Shown here piece after piece: positions 55,106 through 63,990 of a DNA stretch of 64,000 nucleotides. The translations under genes were made by a program, and so were the position numbers. Under the pieces are notes generated by a model. The model saw only the letters and a list, made by a program, of their open reading frames with translations. It made no database searches and had not been told where the DNA came from. Within the stretch, counting starts at the first letter, position 1; the number at the start of each line of letters is the position of its first letter. This DNA is from Thermococcus thermotolerans. Its GTDB lineage: Archaea; Methanobacteriota_B; Thermococci; Thermococcales; Thermococcaceae. The stretch lies in the NCBI RefSeq assembly GCF_024707485.1, contig NZ_CP102602.1:868001-932000 (forward strand), written 5' to 3'.

Positions 55106-55786
55106 TCAGCTGAGGGCCGCGAGGAGCTTCTCCAGGAACATCTTCTCCGGATAGGCGCCCTCAAACTGAACCCTGTCCTCCCCGTCCACCTGTATAACAA
55201 TCTTCGGGACGGCCATGACGCTGTACTGGTCGGCCCACTCAGGGTACTCGATGGCCTCGACCATGTCACCGAGTATCCTGCCCTTGCCGGCCTTGGCGTT
55301 CTCAAGGGCGAACTTGTGGGCCATCCTGACTGCCAGCGGGCAGTACGGGCAGGTTGGGGTGACGAAGACGAGTATCCTGACGTCCCTGTCGACCTTGGCA
55401 AGCTCCTCTTTGCTGTCGGGCATGAGGTCGGTGGTGGCGTTGCTGACGTCAACGATGTCCTCCAGGAACGCCCCGAACTCGTGGCCAGCCGGAAGGCCGA
55501 AGAACCTGACGCCCATGTCCCTGCCGTCCTGGGTTATGGTGACGGCCGGAGCGCGGTCGATCCTGTACTGCTCGGCGAGCTTCCTGCCTTCCTCACTGTC
55601 GAAGTCGTGGAACTCGTAGGTGAGCTTGTCGCTCAGCTCCGCGAGCTCCTGGACAAGCTGTTTGAGCTGGTCGCAGTACTGGCAGTGCTCTTTTCCTATA
55701 AATCCGATGATCTTGACCGGGTTCGTCATCTTGGAGAAGAACTCCTCCCTGATGACCTTCTTGTCCGCGTCGCTAATCAATCCCAT
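55106..55786 (-). CDS. pdo: Protein disulfide oxidoreductase
   Basis: 226 residues from ATG 55786, behind GGAGGTG. Two thioredoxin folds, each with an active CxxC: GKEHCQYCDQL and TPTCPYCPLA. It is the cytosolic oxidoreductase that forms and exchanges disulfides in hyperthermophiles, and takes electrons from a thioredoxin reductase-like partner. Divergent from surR, as in P. furiosus, where SurR controls it. Confidence 0.95.
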   Translation of the reverse strand: MGLISDADKKVIREEFFSKMTNPVKIIGFIGKEHCQYCDQLKQLVQELAELSDKLTYEFHDFDSEEGRKLAEQYRIDRAPAVTITQDGRDMGVRFFGLPAGHEFGAFLEDIVDVSNATTDLMPDSKEELAKVDRDVRILVFVTPTCPYCPLAVRMAHKFALENAKAGKGRILGDMVEAIEYPEWADQYSVMAVPKIVIQVDGEDRVQFEGAYPEKMFLEKLLAALS

Positions 55787-55806
55787 TCCAAACACCTCCA
55801 CATAAG

Positions 55807-55815
55807 GTTTATAAC
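55807..55815. promoter_or_regulatory. Candidate SurR site near the pdo start
   Basis: GTTTATAAC fits the SurR core GTTn3AAC. It also contains a TATA-like core on both strands, so SurR bound here could affect pdo transcription. The site is 20 nt from the pdo ATG. Its function is inferred from the motif. Confidence 0.5.
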
Positions 55816-55852
55816 GATTGGATTACAATCTCTCCGTAGGATTCAAACTCCG

Positions 55853-55861
55853 GTTTGCAAC
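55853..55861. promoter_or_regulatory. Candidate SurR site between pdo and surR
   Basis: GTTTGCAAC, an exact GTTn3AAC, within the near-palindrome GGTTTGCAACC. It lies 66 nt from the pdo ATG and 57 nt from the surR ATG, upstream of the surR TATA-like ACTATATAAG (55878). Confidence 0.6.
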
Positions 55862-55918
55862 CTAAGGTTGAATGTTCACTATATAAGCTTTGCGTCACAG
55901 ATTTGGGTGGTGTAGGTC

Positions 55919-56641
55919 ATGAGTGAACCCGACATCTTTTACATACTGGGGAACAAGGTGAGGCGCGACCTGCTCAGCCACCTCACCTGCACCGAGTGCT
56001 ACTTTAGCTTCCTCAGCAGCAAGGTTAGCGTGTCCTCAACGGCGGTGGCAAAACACCTTAAAATCATGGAGCGCGAGGGAATACTCAAATCCTACGAGAG
56101 AGAAGGGCCGTTCATAGGGCCGGCCAGGAAGTACTACAACATAGCGATCTCCAGGACTTACGTCACAACGGTGACGCCGAACCTCTTCTGGTACAGGGGG
56201 CTTGACCTCGGGGACTTCTCCTTCGAGAAGGCAGAGATTGACCTGACTCGCATACCCATAGAGCACGAGAGCCTTCTCGGGATGGTAAACTCCTTCCTTG
56301 ATCTCCAGAAAGAACTTGAAAAGATACTCCAGGCGCTTCAGGCGGTGGAAAGCAGGCGCGACAGGCTTATGAAGGAGATCAAAGAGCGCTATCTCCAGGA
56401 GATAGGCGATATGACCCAGCTCGCAATACTCCACTACCTCCTGCTGGCCGGCGAAGCCACTATCGAGGACTTGAGCGACAGGCTTAACCTCAAGGAGCGG
56501 GAGGTTCTTGTGAAGGCCCAGGAACTGGACAGATTCATACCGTTAATAATAAAAGACGGAACGATCAAAATCGACGAGAAAAAGCTGAAACAAAAGCTCG
56601 GCGGTGTCGAATATGCCGGAGAAAATAAGGGTCGTGGTTAA
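55919..56641 (+). CDS. surR: Redox-responsive regulator SurR
   Basis: 240 residues. The N-terminal ArsR-type winged helix (ILGNKVRRDLLSHLTCTECYF) carries the CxxC redox switch at Cys24 and Cys27, matching the P. furiosus CxxC. VSVSSTAVAKHLKIMEREGIL is the recognition region. A second helical domain follows. Reduced SurR binds GTTn3AAC and switches the cell between hydrogen and sulfur metabolism. It is divergent from pdo, and its 3' end overlaps the ferredoxin gene by 29 nt. Confidence 0.94.
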   Translation: MSEPDIFYILGNKVRRDLLSHLTCTECYFSFLSSKVSVSSTAVAKHLKIMEREGILKSYEREGPFIGPARKYYNIAISRTYVTTVTPNLFWYRGLDLGDFSFEKAEIDLTRIPIEHESLLGMVNSFLDLQKELEKILQALQAVESRRDRLMKEIKERYLQEIGDMTQLAILHYLLLAGEATIEDLSDRLNLKEREVLVKAQELDRFIPLIIKDGTIKIDEKKLKQKLGGVEYAGENKGRG

Positions 56642-56816
56642 CGAGGACAAGTGCTACCTCTGCGGCGGCTGTGCTGGGGTCTGCCCCACCCTTGCAATAA
56701 ACGTAAGCGCCTCAAGGTGGGAGTTCTTCCAGGAAAAGTGCATCTCCTGCAGGATATGCATCAGTGCCTGTCCAGTGGGTGCTCTCAGCGGTGAACCCCT
56801 GGAGGTGGGAGAGTGA
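56613..56816 (+). CDS. Two-cluster 4Fe-4S ferredoxin
   Basis: 67 residues from ATG 56613. Two full cluster motifs are present: [13 protein letters not shown] and [14 protein letters not shown]. The start lies inside surR, and the stop overlaps or adjoins the reductase start, so the three genes are coupled. It is probably the electron donor for the reductase that follows; ferredoxin use by archaeal geranylgeranyl reductase is known from other species. Confidence 0.9.
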   Translation: MPEKIRVVVNEDKCYLCGGCAGVCPTLAINVSASRWEFFQEKCISCRICISACPVGALSGEPLEVGE

Positions 56817-56821
56817 ACGAG

Positions 56822-58003
56822 ATGAAATACGACGTTGTGGTGGTCGGAGCAGGGATAGCCGGACCAATTGTTGCCAGAAACGTTGCCAAAGCCGGGTTCT
56901 CTGTCCTGCTAATCGATAAGAAGCCCGCCATCGGCACGCCCAAGCAGTGTGCCGAAGGAATAAGCATGACCGTGTTCAAAAAGTACGACATCCCCTACGA
57001 CAGGCGTTACATCAACCGCGAGATCTACGGTGCCAAGCTCTACTCTCCCAGCGGATACGAGCTTGAGCTCCGCTACAAGGAAGCCAGCGGCGTTATCCTC
57101 GAAAGGAAGGTCTTCGACAAGATGCTCGCCTACTATGCGGCAAAGGCTGGGGCAGATGTTCTCGCCAGAACCGAGGCGGTGGATGTCATTAAGAAGGACG
57201 GCAGAGTGGCTGGAATAAAGGCCAAGCACGAGGACGAGCCGGTCGAGATTTATGCGGACGTCATAGTCGCCGCCGACGGCGTCGAGAGCAAGATAGCCAG
57301 AAAAGCCGGCATAAACACCTACGCCCCTCCCCACGAGTTTGACTCCTCATACGAGTACGAGATGCTCATAGAGGGCTTTGACCCGGACTTGATTCACCTC
57401 TGGTTCGGCAACGAGATAGCGCCGAGGGGCTACGTCTGGGTCTTCCCGAAGGACGAGGATAGGGCCAACGTCGGCATAGGAATAAACTCCGACAATCCGC
57501 AGACCGCCAAGTACTACCTTGACAAGTGGCTAAAGGAGAACAACATACCTGCCAAGAAGCTCCTTGAGATAAACGTCGGTGTCGTCCCGGTTGGAGGCTT
57601 CGTGAAGGAGCTCGCCAAGGACAACGTGGTTGTAGTCGGTGACGCTGCCAGACAGGTCAACCCGATGCACGGTGGCGGAATGGCCGAGGCCATGGAGGCT
57701 GGAACCATAGCGAGCAAATGGATAGTGAAGGCTCTCGAAGAGGAGAACATTTCGCTCCTCCAGAACTACACGAAGGAGTGGTGGGAGACCGACGGAAAAA
57801 GGCTTGAGAAGGTCCTCAAGGTCAGGAAGGTCACGGAGAAGCTCACCGATGAAGACCTCGACCTCTTCATCCAGGTACTTGGTAGCACTGACGCGGAGAA
57901 GATAGCAAGCGGCAATTACGGAGAGGTCATAAAAGCCCTCCTGAAGCATCCAAAGGTCATCCTGAGCCCCAGGAGGATAAAGCTTCTTAGGGAGTTGCTA
58001 TAA
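56822..58003 (+). CDS. Geranylgeranyl reductase (digeranylgeranylglycerophospholipid reductase family)
   Basis: 393 residues from ATG 56822; a GTG at 56813 overlaps the ferredoxin stop and is an alternative. FAD motif [20 protein letters not shown], then QCAEGISM, a GD motif [17 protein letters not shown], and a lipid cavity helix. It saturates isoprenoid chains of ether lipids, which affects membrane stiffness. Its position after surR and a ferredoxin suggests redox control of lipid saturation. The stop abuts the topA stop. Confidence 0.92.
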   Translation: MKYDVVVVGAGIAGPIVARNVAKAGFSVLLIDKKPAIGTPKQCAEGISMTVFKKYDIPYDRRYINREIYGAKLYSPSGYELELRYKEASGVILERKVFDKMLAYYAAKAGADVLARTEAVDVIKKDGRVAGIKAKHEDEPVEIYADVIVAADGVESKIARKAGINTYAPPHEFDSSYEYEMLIEGFDPDLIHLWFGNEIAPRGYVWVFPKDEDRANVGIGINSDNPQTAKYYLDKWLKENNIPAKKLLEINVGVVPVGGFVKELAKDNVVVVGDAARQVNPMHGGGMAEAMEAGTIASKWIVKALEEENISLLQNYTKEWWETDGKRLEKVLKVRKVTEKLTDEDLDLFIQVLGSTDAEKIASGNYGEVIKALLKHPKVILSPRRIKLLRELL

Positions 58004-60160
58004 TCATCTCTTACTCTTCTTCCAATCCCTGCAGTTCATGTCAACGCATATCTCGTACTCGCGGCCCTTTTCACGTATTTTGACCACCGGAGCACCGTCG
58101 CAGCAGGTCTTGTCCGTGGGAATTATCTCGCCGCGCTGGAGGAGCGGGTAGGTGACGTTGCACTTCGGCCAGTTGGAACAGCCGACGAAGCGCTTGCCGG
58201 TCTTCCTGTTGTATCTCACCACGAGGTCACCGCCGCACCTGGGGCACTTGCCTACCACGAGCGGGCTTTTTCTCCTCTCCCCCTCTACCGACTTTTTAAC
58301 CTCGTTCTCCTCTTCCTCGCTGAGCTCCTTCACCGCGCTGGCCTTTCTGGCGGCAGTTTTTGAGGTAGTTACTCCAGTTCCAGTGGTCTCCATGAGCATC
58401 TTTCCGATGTCGAGCTCCCTCTCCTTGAAGACCTTCAGGATTTTGATGAGCTGATCCTTGCTCTCTTCGATTACACCTTCTCTGTCGGCCTTTCCGGCCA
58501 TGATGTCCTCCATCTTCTCCTCAAAGGTCCTTGTAAGCTCCACGCTCACTATATCGGGCACGTTTTTTTCCAGAGCCTCAACGACGCGCATGCCGAGCGG
58601 GGTGACCTTTATCTTCCTCTTGCCCTCTATGTAGCCCCTGCTGTAGAGGGTCTCAAGGATTTGGGCGCGCGTGGCTTTGGTGCCTATTCCAAGGTCCTCC
58701 ATCTTTTTGATGACTGCCGCGGGGGAGTAGCGAGCCGGGGGCTTCGTCTTCTTCTTCTCGCGCTTTATCTGGATGACCTTTACCGGCTCGCCCTCCTTGA
58801 AGGCTGGAAGAATCACCTCGTCGAACTTGACGTACTTGCCGTAGACCTTCAGCCAGCCCTCTTTGACGGTTCTCGCCCCGCTCAGGATGAAGCGGTGGGA
58901 GTTGGAGTTTATTACAACCTTCATTATCTCCCTGACGGCAGGCTCCATGAAGAGCGCTAGAAAGCGTCTGACGATGAGGTCGTAGAGGTTGGCCTCGTCC
59001 TTGGTAAGCTCTCCGGGTTTCGGCAGTTCACCCGTCGGGTAGATTGCCGGGTGAGCGGGGTCATCCTTCTTGCCCTCGACGGGCTTGAGCCGCTCCTTAC
59101 CGAGAAGCTCGTGGGCGAAGGGCTTGTACTCAGGCAACTTGGCAAGGTTCTGGAGGATGGAGCGGAAGTTGAGGTTCTTCGGGAGCTTCTGTGAGCTTGT
59201 CCTTGGGTAGCTGGTGTGCCCCTTCTCATACAGCTTCTGCGCAATTTCCAGCGTCTTCTTAGGCGAGTACCCAAAGGCGGAGTATGCCTCCCTCTGAAGA
59301 GTTCCGAGGTCGAAGGGAACCGGCGGATACCTGTTCTGCCGCTTAACCTCAACCTCCTCAACGAAGGCAGGGCCCTTCTTTGCCTCCTCAACGATGCGCT
59401 TCGCCTCGTTTTCATCGAATATACGCTCCTTCTCATAGACGGCGGTGTACTGCTCTCCATTTTTCTCAAGGAGCATCTTTATGACCCAGTACGGTGTGGG
59501 CTTGAAGTTCTGGATCTCCTTTTCCCGGTCAACCAGAAACTTGAGCGTTGGCCCCTGAACTCGGCCGGTGGAGAGAACCTGCCACTTGCCGCTGGCACGC
59601 TTTATGGCCGAGGTGAGCGCCCTTGACAGGTTCACACCCCAGTACCAGTCGAGGACGTGGCGCGCTATTCCAGCATCGGCCATTCCGAAGTTTATCGTCG
59701 GTTCGAGGTTGTACCAGGCCCTGAGGAGGTCTTTCTTGGTGAGTGCGGAGAACTTCATGCGCTTTGCCTTTGACGGGTCAACGCCGCAGGCGTATTTTAG
59801 GGCGGTGTAGCCTATGACCTCTCCTTCGGTATCGTAGTCGCAGGCAACGACGAACTCGTCTGCCCTCTTGGCGAGCGTGGCCAGAGCTTTGATGTAGTCC
59901 TTGGCGTAGCTTTTGCCCTTCTCCGCGACGTAAACGGGGACCCATTCAATGTCAAAGACCGGATAACCATAGGTTCTGGTCTTCGGTGCGAGCGAGAAGA
60001 GGTGGCCGACGGCGGGAGCCACTATTATCCTCTTCCCGTCGCGGGTGAACTCATAGTATGGAACCTTGCCTATGGTCTTTCTTACCGGCCTGCCTTCTGC
60101 CAAGGCGTAGGCTATCTTCCTGGCTACGTTGGGCTTCTCAGCTATGATGAGTGTGACCAT
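58004..60160 (-). CDS. topA: DNA topoisomerase I (type IA)
   Basis: 718 residues. Toprim: [17 protein letters not shown] and [14 protein letters not shown]. Active-site Tyr in [12 protein letters not shown]-terminal zinc elements: [20 protein letters not shown], and a second set CCDGAP..CVDMNC. It relaxes negative supercoils, balancing reverse gyrase elsewhere in this window. A basic, Lys/Glu-rich linker precedes the zinc part. No intein was seen. Confidence 0.96.
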   Translation of the reverse strand: MVTLIIAEKPNVARKIAYALAEGRPVRKTIGKVPYYEFTRDGKRIIVAPAVGHLFSLAPKTRTYGYPVFDIEWVPVYVAEKGKSYAKDYIKALATLAKRADEFVVACDYDTEGEVIGYTALKYACGVDPSKAKRMKFSALTKKDLLRAWYNLEPTINFGMADAGIARHVLDWYWGVNLSRALTSAIKRASGKWQVLSTGRVQGPTLKFLVDREKEIQNFKPTPYWVIKMLLEKNGEQYTAVYEKERIFDENEAKRIVEEAKKGPAFVEEVEVKRQNRYPPVPFDLGTLQREAYSAFGYSPKKTLEIAQKLYEKGHTSYPRTSSQKLPKNLNFRSILQNLAKLPEYKPFAHELLGKERLKPVEGKKDDPAHPAIYPTGELPKPGELTKDEANLYDLIVRRFLALFMEPAVREIMKVVINSNSHRFILSGARTVKEGWLKVYGKYVKFDEVILPAFKEGEPVKVIQIKREKKKTKPPARYSPAAVIKKMEDLGIGTKATRAQILETLYSRGYIEGKRKIKVTPLGMRVVEALEKNVPDIVSVELTRTFEEKMEDIMAGKADREGVIEESKDQLIKILKVFKERELDIGKMLMETTGTGVTTSKTAARKASAVKELSEEEENEVKKSVEGERRKSPLVVGKCPRCGGDLVVRYNRKTGKRFVGCSNWPKCNVTYPLLQRGEIIPTDKTCCDGAPVVKIREKGREYEICVDMNCRDWKKSKR

Positions 60161-60240
60161 GACGACACCCTAGATGGTTGGGGAGCCCGCTATAAAAATC
60201 CTTTTATAATGCACCACCTAACATCTGAAGGTGAGTTCAG

Positions 60241-60561
60241 ATGTCCAAAATGTCCGAGGTTGAAAACCTGAAGGGCATGGTTGACTACCAAGAAGGCTCC
60301 ATAGTGAGCAGAACCCTGCTGGACAAGAAGACGGGGAGCGTAACCCTGTTCGCTTTTGACAAGGGGCAGAGACTGAGCGAACATACGGCGCCCTTCGATG
60401 CCATGGTCTACGTCCTTGAGGGAGAGGCGGAGATAACGATATCCGGAAGGCACTACAGGCTAAAGGAGGGAGAAATGATAATCATGCCGGCCAACGAACC
60501 CCATGCCGTCAACGCTCCCGAGAAATTTAAGATGCTCCTTGTAATGATAAAGTCGGAGTGA
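60241..60561 (+). CDS. Small cupin protein
   Basis: 106 residues. A single cupin barrel: motif 1 LSEHTAPFDAMVYVLEGEAEI and motif 2 MIIMPANEPHAVNAP, with His and Glu suitable for one metal. It may bind a small ligand or act as a dioxygenase-like enzyme; the substrate is unknown. GGTGAG precedes the ATG. A TATA-like TTTTATAAT lies near 60203. Confidence 0.88.
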   Translation: MSKMSEVENLKGMVDYQEGSIVSRTLLDKKTGSVTLFAFDKGQRLSEHTAPFDAMVYVLEGEAEITISGRHYRLKEGEMIIMPANEPHAVNAPEKFKMLLVMIKSE

Positions 60562-60662
60562 TAAGTTTCATTTTTATACTCGACCCCTGCCGTTTTTCGT
60601 GATGGTGCCACCCGACAACGAAAAGCTTAATAAGGAACCCTTCAATGCACTACCGCGGGCAT

Positions 60663-60740
60663 GGGGCCGTAGGGTAGCTTGGCCCATCCTGCGGGCTTTG
60701 GGAGCCCGTGACCCGGGTTCGAATCCCGGCGGCCCCACCA
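60663..60740 (+). tRNA. tRNA-Pro (anticodon TGG)
   Basis: The acceptor pairs GGGGCCG with CGGCCCC; the anticodon stem CGGGC/GCCCG encloses TTTGGGA, giving TGG. T-loop GTTCGAAT, discriminator A and encoded CCA. No intron. A TATA-like CTTAATAAG lies near 60627. Confidence 0.97.
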
Positions 60741-61510
60741 CAAGAAACTTTGCCTTCGCAAAGTTTCATCAAAAGTCCGTAGCTCTTTCTTGAATGTGAG
60801 TTTGAGGAAGTTTTCTAATTAAAATTTTCTAATTAAAACAATCCAATTATTTTGAGTGGGGACTCCTTTAGAGGCTCATCATAAAGGGGTTTAACTCCAA
60901 AAGACGCCCAAAGGGCGTCAGAGGAAAGTAAACCCTTGATAATCTGGGATTTTGTCCATCGTTCTCCACAAAAACAGGCCCCCAAGAGGAAGAAAACCAA
61001 GATTTTTCCAAACGTGGCAATGCAGAGAGCTACAAACTTTTGGTCAAGCTTTCCTAAAGCTTGCTCTGTACTCTCAAACCCCCGTAGTGGGGTTCCACCC
61101 CACAATCCCGCTTTTTCTCTAAAAACCTGGGAAACTACGTTTCCCCACCTTCCTTACCTCTTAACCCTCAGGGGGGCTAACGCCCCCACACCCCCCAGAA
61201 CTTTGCCTGCGCAAAGTTGCTGGGCAAAGTTCGTGATTGCTTTTATATGGCTCGTTTGGAGGATTTCTTCAGATATTGCCCTTACTGCTCAGTTGGATTC
61301 TGTTTCCGATAGTTCGTTTGAGAAGGGTTCAAGTTTTTAGCGCTCCAAAGGAGCGCGGGTTGAAGTTGAACCCGTTAAAAAGAGCCTTTTTGGCGATGAA
61401 TCCAACGTACAATCCAACCACCAAAACAAGAAAATCCACCAAAAATCTGCTTACTCAAGAAGAATCACAATCTTTTGATCAAACTTTTGCCCTGCAAAAG
61501 TTTGTTGGAG
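60741..61510. repeat. Noncoding repeat-rich block 2 downstream of tRNA-Pro
   Basis: About 770 bp without a credible gene. Stem-loops AACTTTG-CCTTCG-CAAAGTT (60747), AACTTTG-CCTGCG-CAAAGTT (61199) and AAACTTTTG-CCCTG-CAAAAGTTT (61481) recur. GCAAAGTTTCATCAAAAG, then GTAGCTC, opens the block, as in block 1. The words GACGCCCAAAGG (60904) and GAGCTACAAACTTTTGGTC (61027) recur in the same order as at 18625 and 18744. Confidence 0.7.
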
Positions 61511-61587
61511 TGGAGCCCCGGGCGGGGTTTGAACCCGCGACCTGCCGCTTACCAAGCGGCCGCTCCACCAGGCTGAGCCACCGGGGC
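61511..61587 (-). tRNA. tRNA-Thr (anticodon GGT)
   Basis: The reverse strand pairs GCCCCGG with CCGGGGC in the acceptor. The anticodon stem GCCGC/GCGGC encloses TTGGTAA, giving GGT. T-loop GTTCAAAC, discriminator T as expected for archaeal Thr, and encoded CCA. No intron. Confidence 0.96.
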
Positions 61588-61613
61588 GTCGATGATACCA
61601 TGCAGACCAGCGT

Positions 61614-62210
61614 TTATAAATTTTTCCCTCCCATCTTCTCGACGAGTCCTTCTAAAACTTCCCTGAAGTTGGCCGCGTCAATCCACTTGATGCCCATCTT
61701 CTGCGCCCAGGTGAGTATCCCAACGTCGGCGGAAACTATAGTTGCATCGAGCTCTTTGGCAAGCAGAATGAGCTCAAAGTCCTCCTTGCTGTCAACTATC
61801 CCCTCCCGCAGGGCCTTCCGGTAGTTCCTGCGCAACTTCTGAATTATCCTGTCCACGTTGTCCGTCTCGATGACGCTCTCGCGAACTGCCTTCTCGGCCA
61901 CACGAAGACCTTTGTCGATGCGCCGCCTTATGTCGTCTATAAGCTCATAGACCACAAAGGCAGGAATCTTGATGTCGTGGACGTTTGGGGGCTTTTTGAT
62001 TATGTACAGCTCTATATCGGGAAGAAGCTCCTCCTCGTCAACAAAATGCATAACCTCGCGGTAGATGCCCGGAGGCATGTAGAACTCGACCTTTCCAAAG
62101 AGCCTCTCGGCATAGCCCAGAAAAGTCCTCATAGCCTCGGTTGGGGAGCCACCGAACCTGTTCCGGATCTCCGGGTTGACGAAAATGCTCGTGTCAAGGA
62201 CGAACCGCAT
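61614..62210 (-). CDS. PIN-domain RNA-ligase partner (UPF0278-like)
   Basis: 198 residues from ATG 62210, behind GGTGGTAG; GTG 62216 is an alternative. PIN acidic residues: FVLDTSIFVN, the central EFYMPPGIYREV, and IVSADVGILTWAQ with Asp. It matches the RNA ligase partner family (MJ0950 type), a predicted ribonuclease found with archaeal RNA ligase. The ligase gene is not in this window, and no antitoxin lies beside it, so a VapC toxin is less likely. Confidence 0.85.
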   Translation of the reverse strand: MRFVLDTSIFVNPEIRNRFGGSPTEAMRTFLGYAERLFGKVEFYMPPGIYREVMHFVDEEELLPDIELYIIKKPPNVHDIKIPAFVVYELIDDIRRRIDKGLRVAEKAVRESVIETDNVDRIIQKLRRNYRKALREGIVDSKEDFELILLAKELDATIVSADVGILTWAQKMGIKWIDAANFREVLEGLVEKMGGKNL

Positions 62211-62270
62211 TGCCACGCTACCACCACAAGCTTATTTAAGTGCGGAAGTTTAAAACGGTTAGGTGAAAGC

Positions 62271-63479
62271 ATGAAGGTCGGAGTTGTTTTTGGAGTCAGC
62301 GAACTTGCAAACCCGAAGGCCTTTGAGAAAAAGGCCTCGGAGTTCATAACGACGCTTGCAAAGGAGTTTGAGGTCGTTGGGGGCTTTTTCATCTCGACAA
62401 AGAGGGACTTCAAGGAGGCGAAGGAGGAGGTCAACTTCAACGAGGTTGATGCAGTGGTTCTTTACCCGCTCACCGGCGGTACCGAAGGCCCTCTGAAGGA
62501 GTTTGCGGTTTACAGACGCCCGACGGTGATCTACGGTGACCCGTTCAACAATTCACTCGCAGCTGGGATAGAGTTGAGGGAGTACTTCAGGGAAAGGCTC
62601 GTCCCTTCGACCCTTGTCAAAGACTTCAACGAGCTGAAGGCGGCTCTTTTGGGCTACGAGGACATGAAGGAGACCCTCGATAAGTTCTTAAAAATGAGAA
62701 TCGGCATAATAGGTAGGGTCTCACCCTGGCTTATCAATGAGAAGTTTGAGCTTCCTTACACGAAGATAAGCCTCAAAAAGTTCTACGAGTACTACGAGGC
62801 CACCACCGAGGCGGAAGGATGGAAGGTTGTGGAGGAAATAGTCGGAAAGGCTGTCGAGATAAAGGAGCCCGGCAGGGAAGACCTCGTGAGGGCAGGCAGG
62901 ATATACCTTGCGATAAAGAAGATACTGGAGGACTACAGGCTGGATGGGTTTACAATTGGGTGCTTTGACATAGTCATGAAGTCCAAAATGACACCCTGCC
63001 TGGCGCTGGCCATGTTCAACGCGGAGGGAATTCCGGCCGCCTGCGAGGGGGAACTGAATGCCCTGCTGGGAATGATGATAGTGAGGCGCTTTTTCGACAA
63101 GCCAGCTTTCATGGGCAACATAGCCGACTACGGGGAAAGCCACATAATCCTCGCCCACTGCACAGCACCACTCATCGGAAAATACATCATCAGGTCGCAC
63201 TTCGAGAGCGGCACGGGGGTTGGAGTCGACGTCCAGCTGCCGAGGGGGAAGGCCAGCCTCCTGAAGATACGAGGAAGGAAGGCGGTCGTCGCAGGCGTTG
63301 AAGTTATCGGCCAGGAACACAGTGAATTCAGATGCAGAACCCAGATGAAGCTCCGCATAGAGGACGCGATGGACTTCATAGACGGAACCCTCGGGAACCA
63401 TCACCTCCTCGTCTATGTGGACAGTGAGGTCCTTGCCGATCTGCTCAGCGAGCTGGGCTTTGAAGTCATGCTTTACTAA
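62271..63479 (+). CDS. L-fucose/arabinose isomerase-fold protein
   Basis: 402 residues from ATG 62271, behind AGGTGA. Two alpha-beta domains (KVGVVFGVSELANPK, then RIGIIGRVSPWLINEKF) and a C-terminal beta domain with GIPAACEGELNALLGMM and AHCTAPL. This matches the fucose isomerase-like group. The family Glu and His metal ligands look present (CEGE and HC), but the substrate is not known in Thermococcales. It is divergent from the PIN gene. Confidence 0.82.
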   Translation: MKVGVVFGVSELANPKAFEKKASEFITTLAKEFEVVGGFFISTKRDFKEAKEEVNFNEVDAVVLYPLTGGTEGPLKEFAVYRRPTVIYGDPFNNSLAAGIELREYFRERLVPSTLVKDFNELKAALLGYEDMKETLDKFLKMRIGIIGRVSPWLINEKFELPYTKISLKKFYEYYEATTEAEGWKVVEEIVGKAVEIKEPGREDLVRAGRIYLAIKKILEDYRLDGFTIGCFDIVMKSKMTPCLALAMFNAEGIPAACEGELNALLGMMIVRRFFDKPAFMGNIADYGESHIILAHCTAPLIGKYIIRSHFESGTGVGVDVQLPRGKASLLKIRGRKAVVAGVEVIGQEHSEFRCRTQMKLRIEDAMDFIDGTLGNHHLLVYVDSEVLADLLSELGFEVMLY

Positions 63480-63576
63480 CCTCTTTCAACCTTTGTTCTA
63501 TATACCGGCCTATTCGATATTGCTCGGCGAAAATTTTATTAACCTTTAGTTATTAATATATGTCGGAGGTGATAGT

Positions 63577-63747
63577 GTGAAAAAGGCTCAAGCTGCCGTC
63601 GAGTACCTGATGATGATCGCAGTTGCCTTGATAGTGGCACTGCTTACTATAAAAGCTGTATTAAGGACTGCAAACTACGCCTCAGCACGGATAAGGGATA
63701 CCTCTCAAAAAATTGCAGAAACAATGAATGAAATGATAAAAAGCTGA
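63577..63747 (+). CDS. Class III signal peptide (type IV pilin-like) small protein
   Basis: 56 residues from GTG 63577, behind GGAGGTGA. It opens MKKAQAAVEYLMMIAVALIV: two basic residues, an Ala-Gln junction for prepilin peptidase, a Glu at +5 and a hydrophobic helix, then a short helix with TSQKIAETMNEM. This is the archaeal class III signal of flagellin and pilin-like subunits. It is too short for a mature archaellin, so it may be a minor subunit or a membrane adaptor. A TATA-like TTATTAATAT precedes it. Confidence 0.8.
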   Translation: MKKAQAAVEYLMMIAVALIVALLTIKAVLRTANYASARIRDTSQKIAETMNEMIKS

Positions 63748-63750
63748 AAA

Positions 63751-63990
63751 TTAGGCGCTCGCTTTTCTTGCTGAAACCCTTGCACCATAGATCCTCATAC
63801 CAATAAAGAGTGCAAGTTCCAGTGCCACTGGGATCATGTGGAGTGAAGCTGCCACAAGGCTGAGGCCGACTATAATTGCCCTCCCGACCGTTGGAACCTG
63901 CAGGTCCTTGAAGTGTCCCGTTATAGCTATTGCCAGCATGTACATTATCAGGATCGTTGCAGCAAAGTAATACAGTACCCTCAGTGCCAT
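63751..63990 (-). CDS. Small membrane protein at the window edge
   Basis: 79 residues if the ATG at 63990 is the start; the upstream frame stays open to the edge, so it could be longer. Two helices: YYFAATILIMYMLAIAI and AIIVGLSLVAASLHMIPVALELALFIG, then a basic tail (RIYGARVSARKASA). No family was recognised. It converges with the pilin-like gene, 3 nt apart. Confidence 0.65.
   Translation of the reverse strand: MALRVLYYFAATILIMYMLAIAITGHFKDLQVPTVGRAIIVGLSLVAASLHMIPVALELALFIGMRIYGARVSARKASA

Noticed and set aside
60663-61587. Integrated virus or plasmid between tRNA-Pro and tRNA-Thr
   Set aside because: No integrase gene and no duplicated tRNA 3' end acting as an attachment site were found.
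61237-61824. 195-codon frame over tRNA-Thr and the PIN gene
   Set aside because: It crosses a tRNA and the PIN gene antisense; typical spurious frame in GC-rich DNA.
61614-62210. VapC toxin of a toxin-antitoxin pair
   Set aside because: No antitoxin gene beside it, and the sequence fits the RNA-ligase partner family better.
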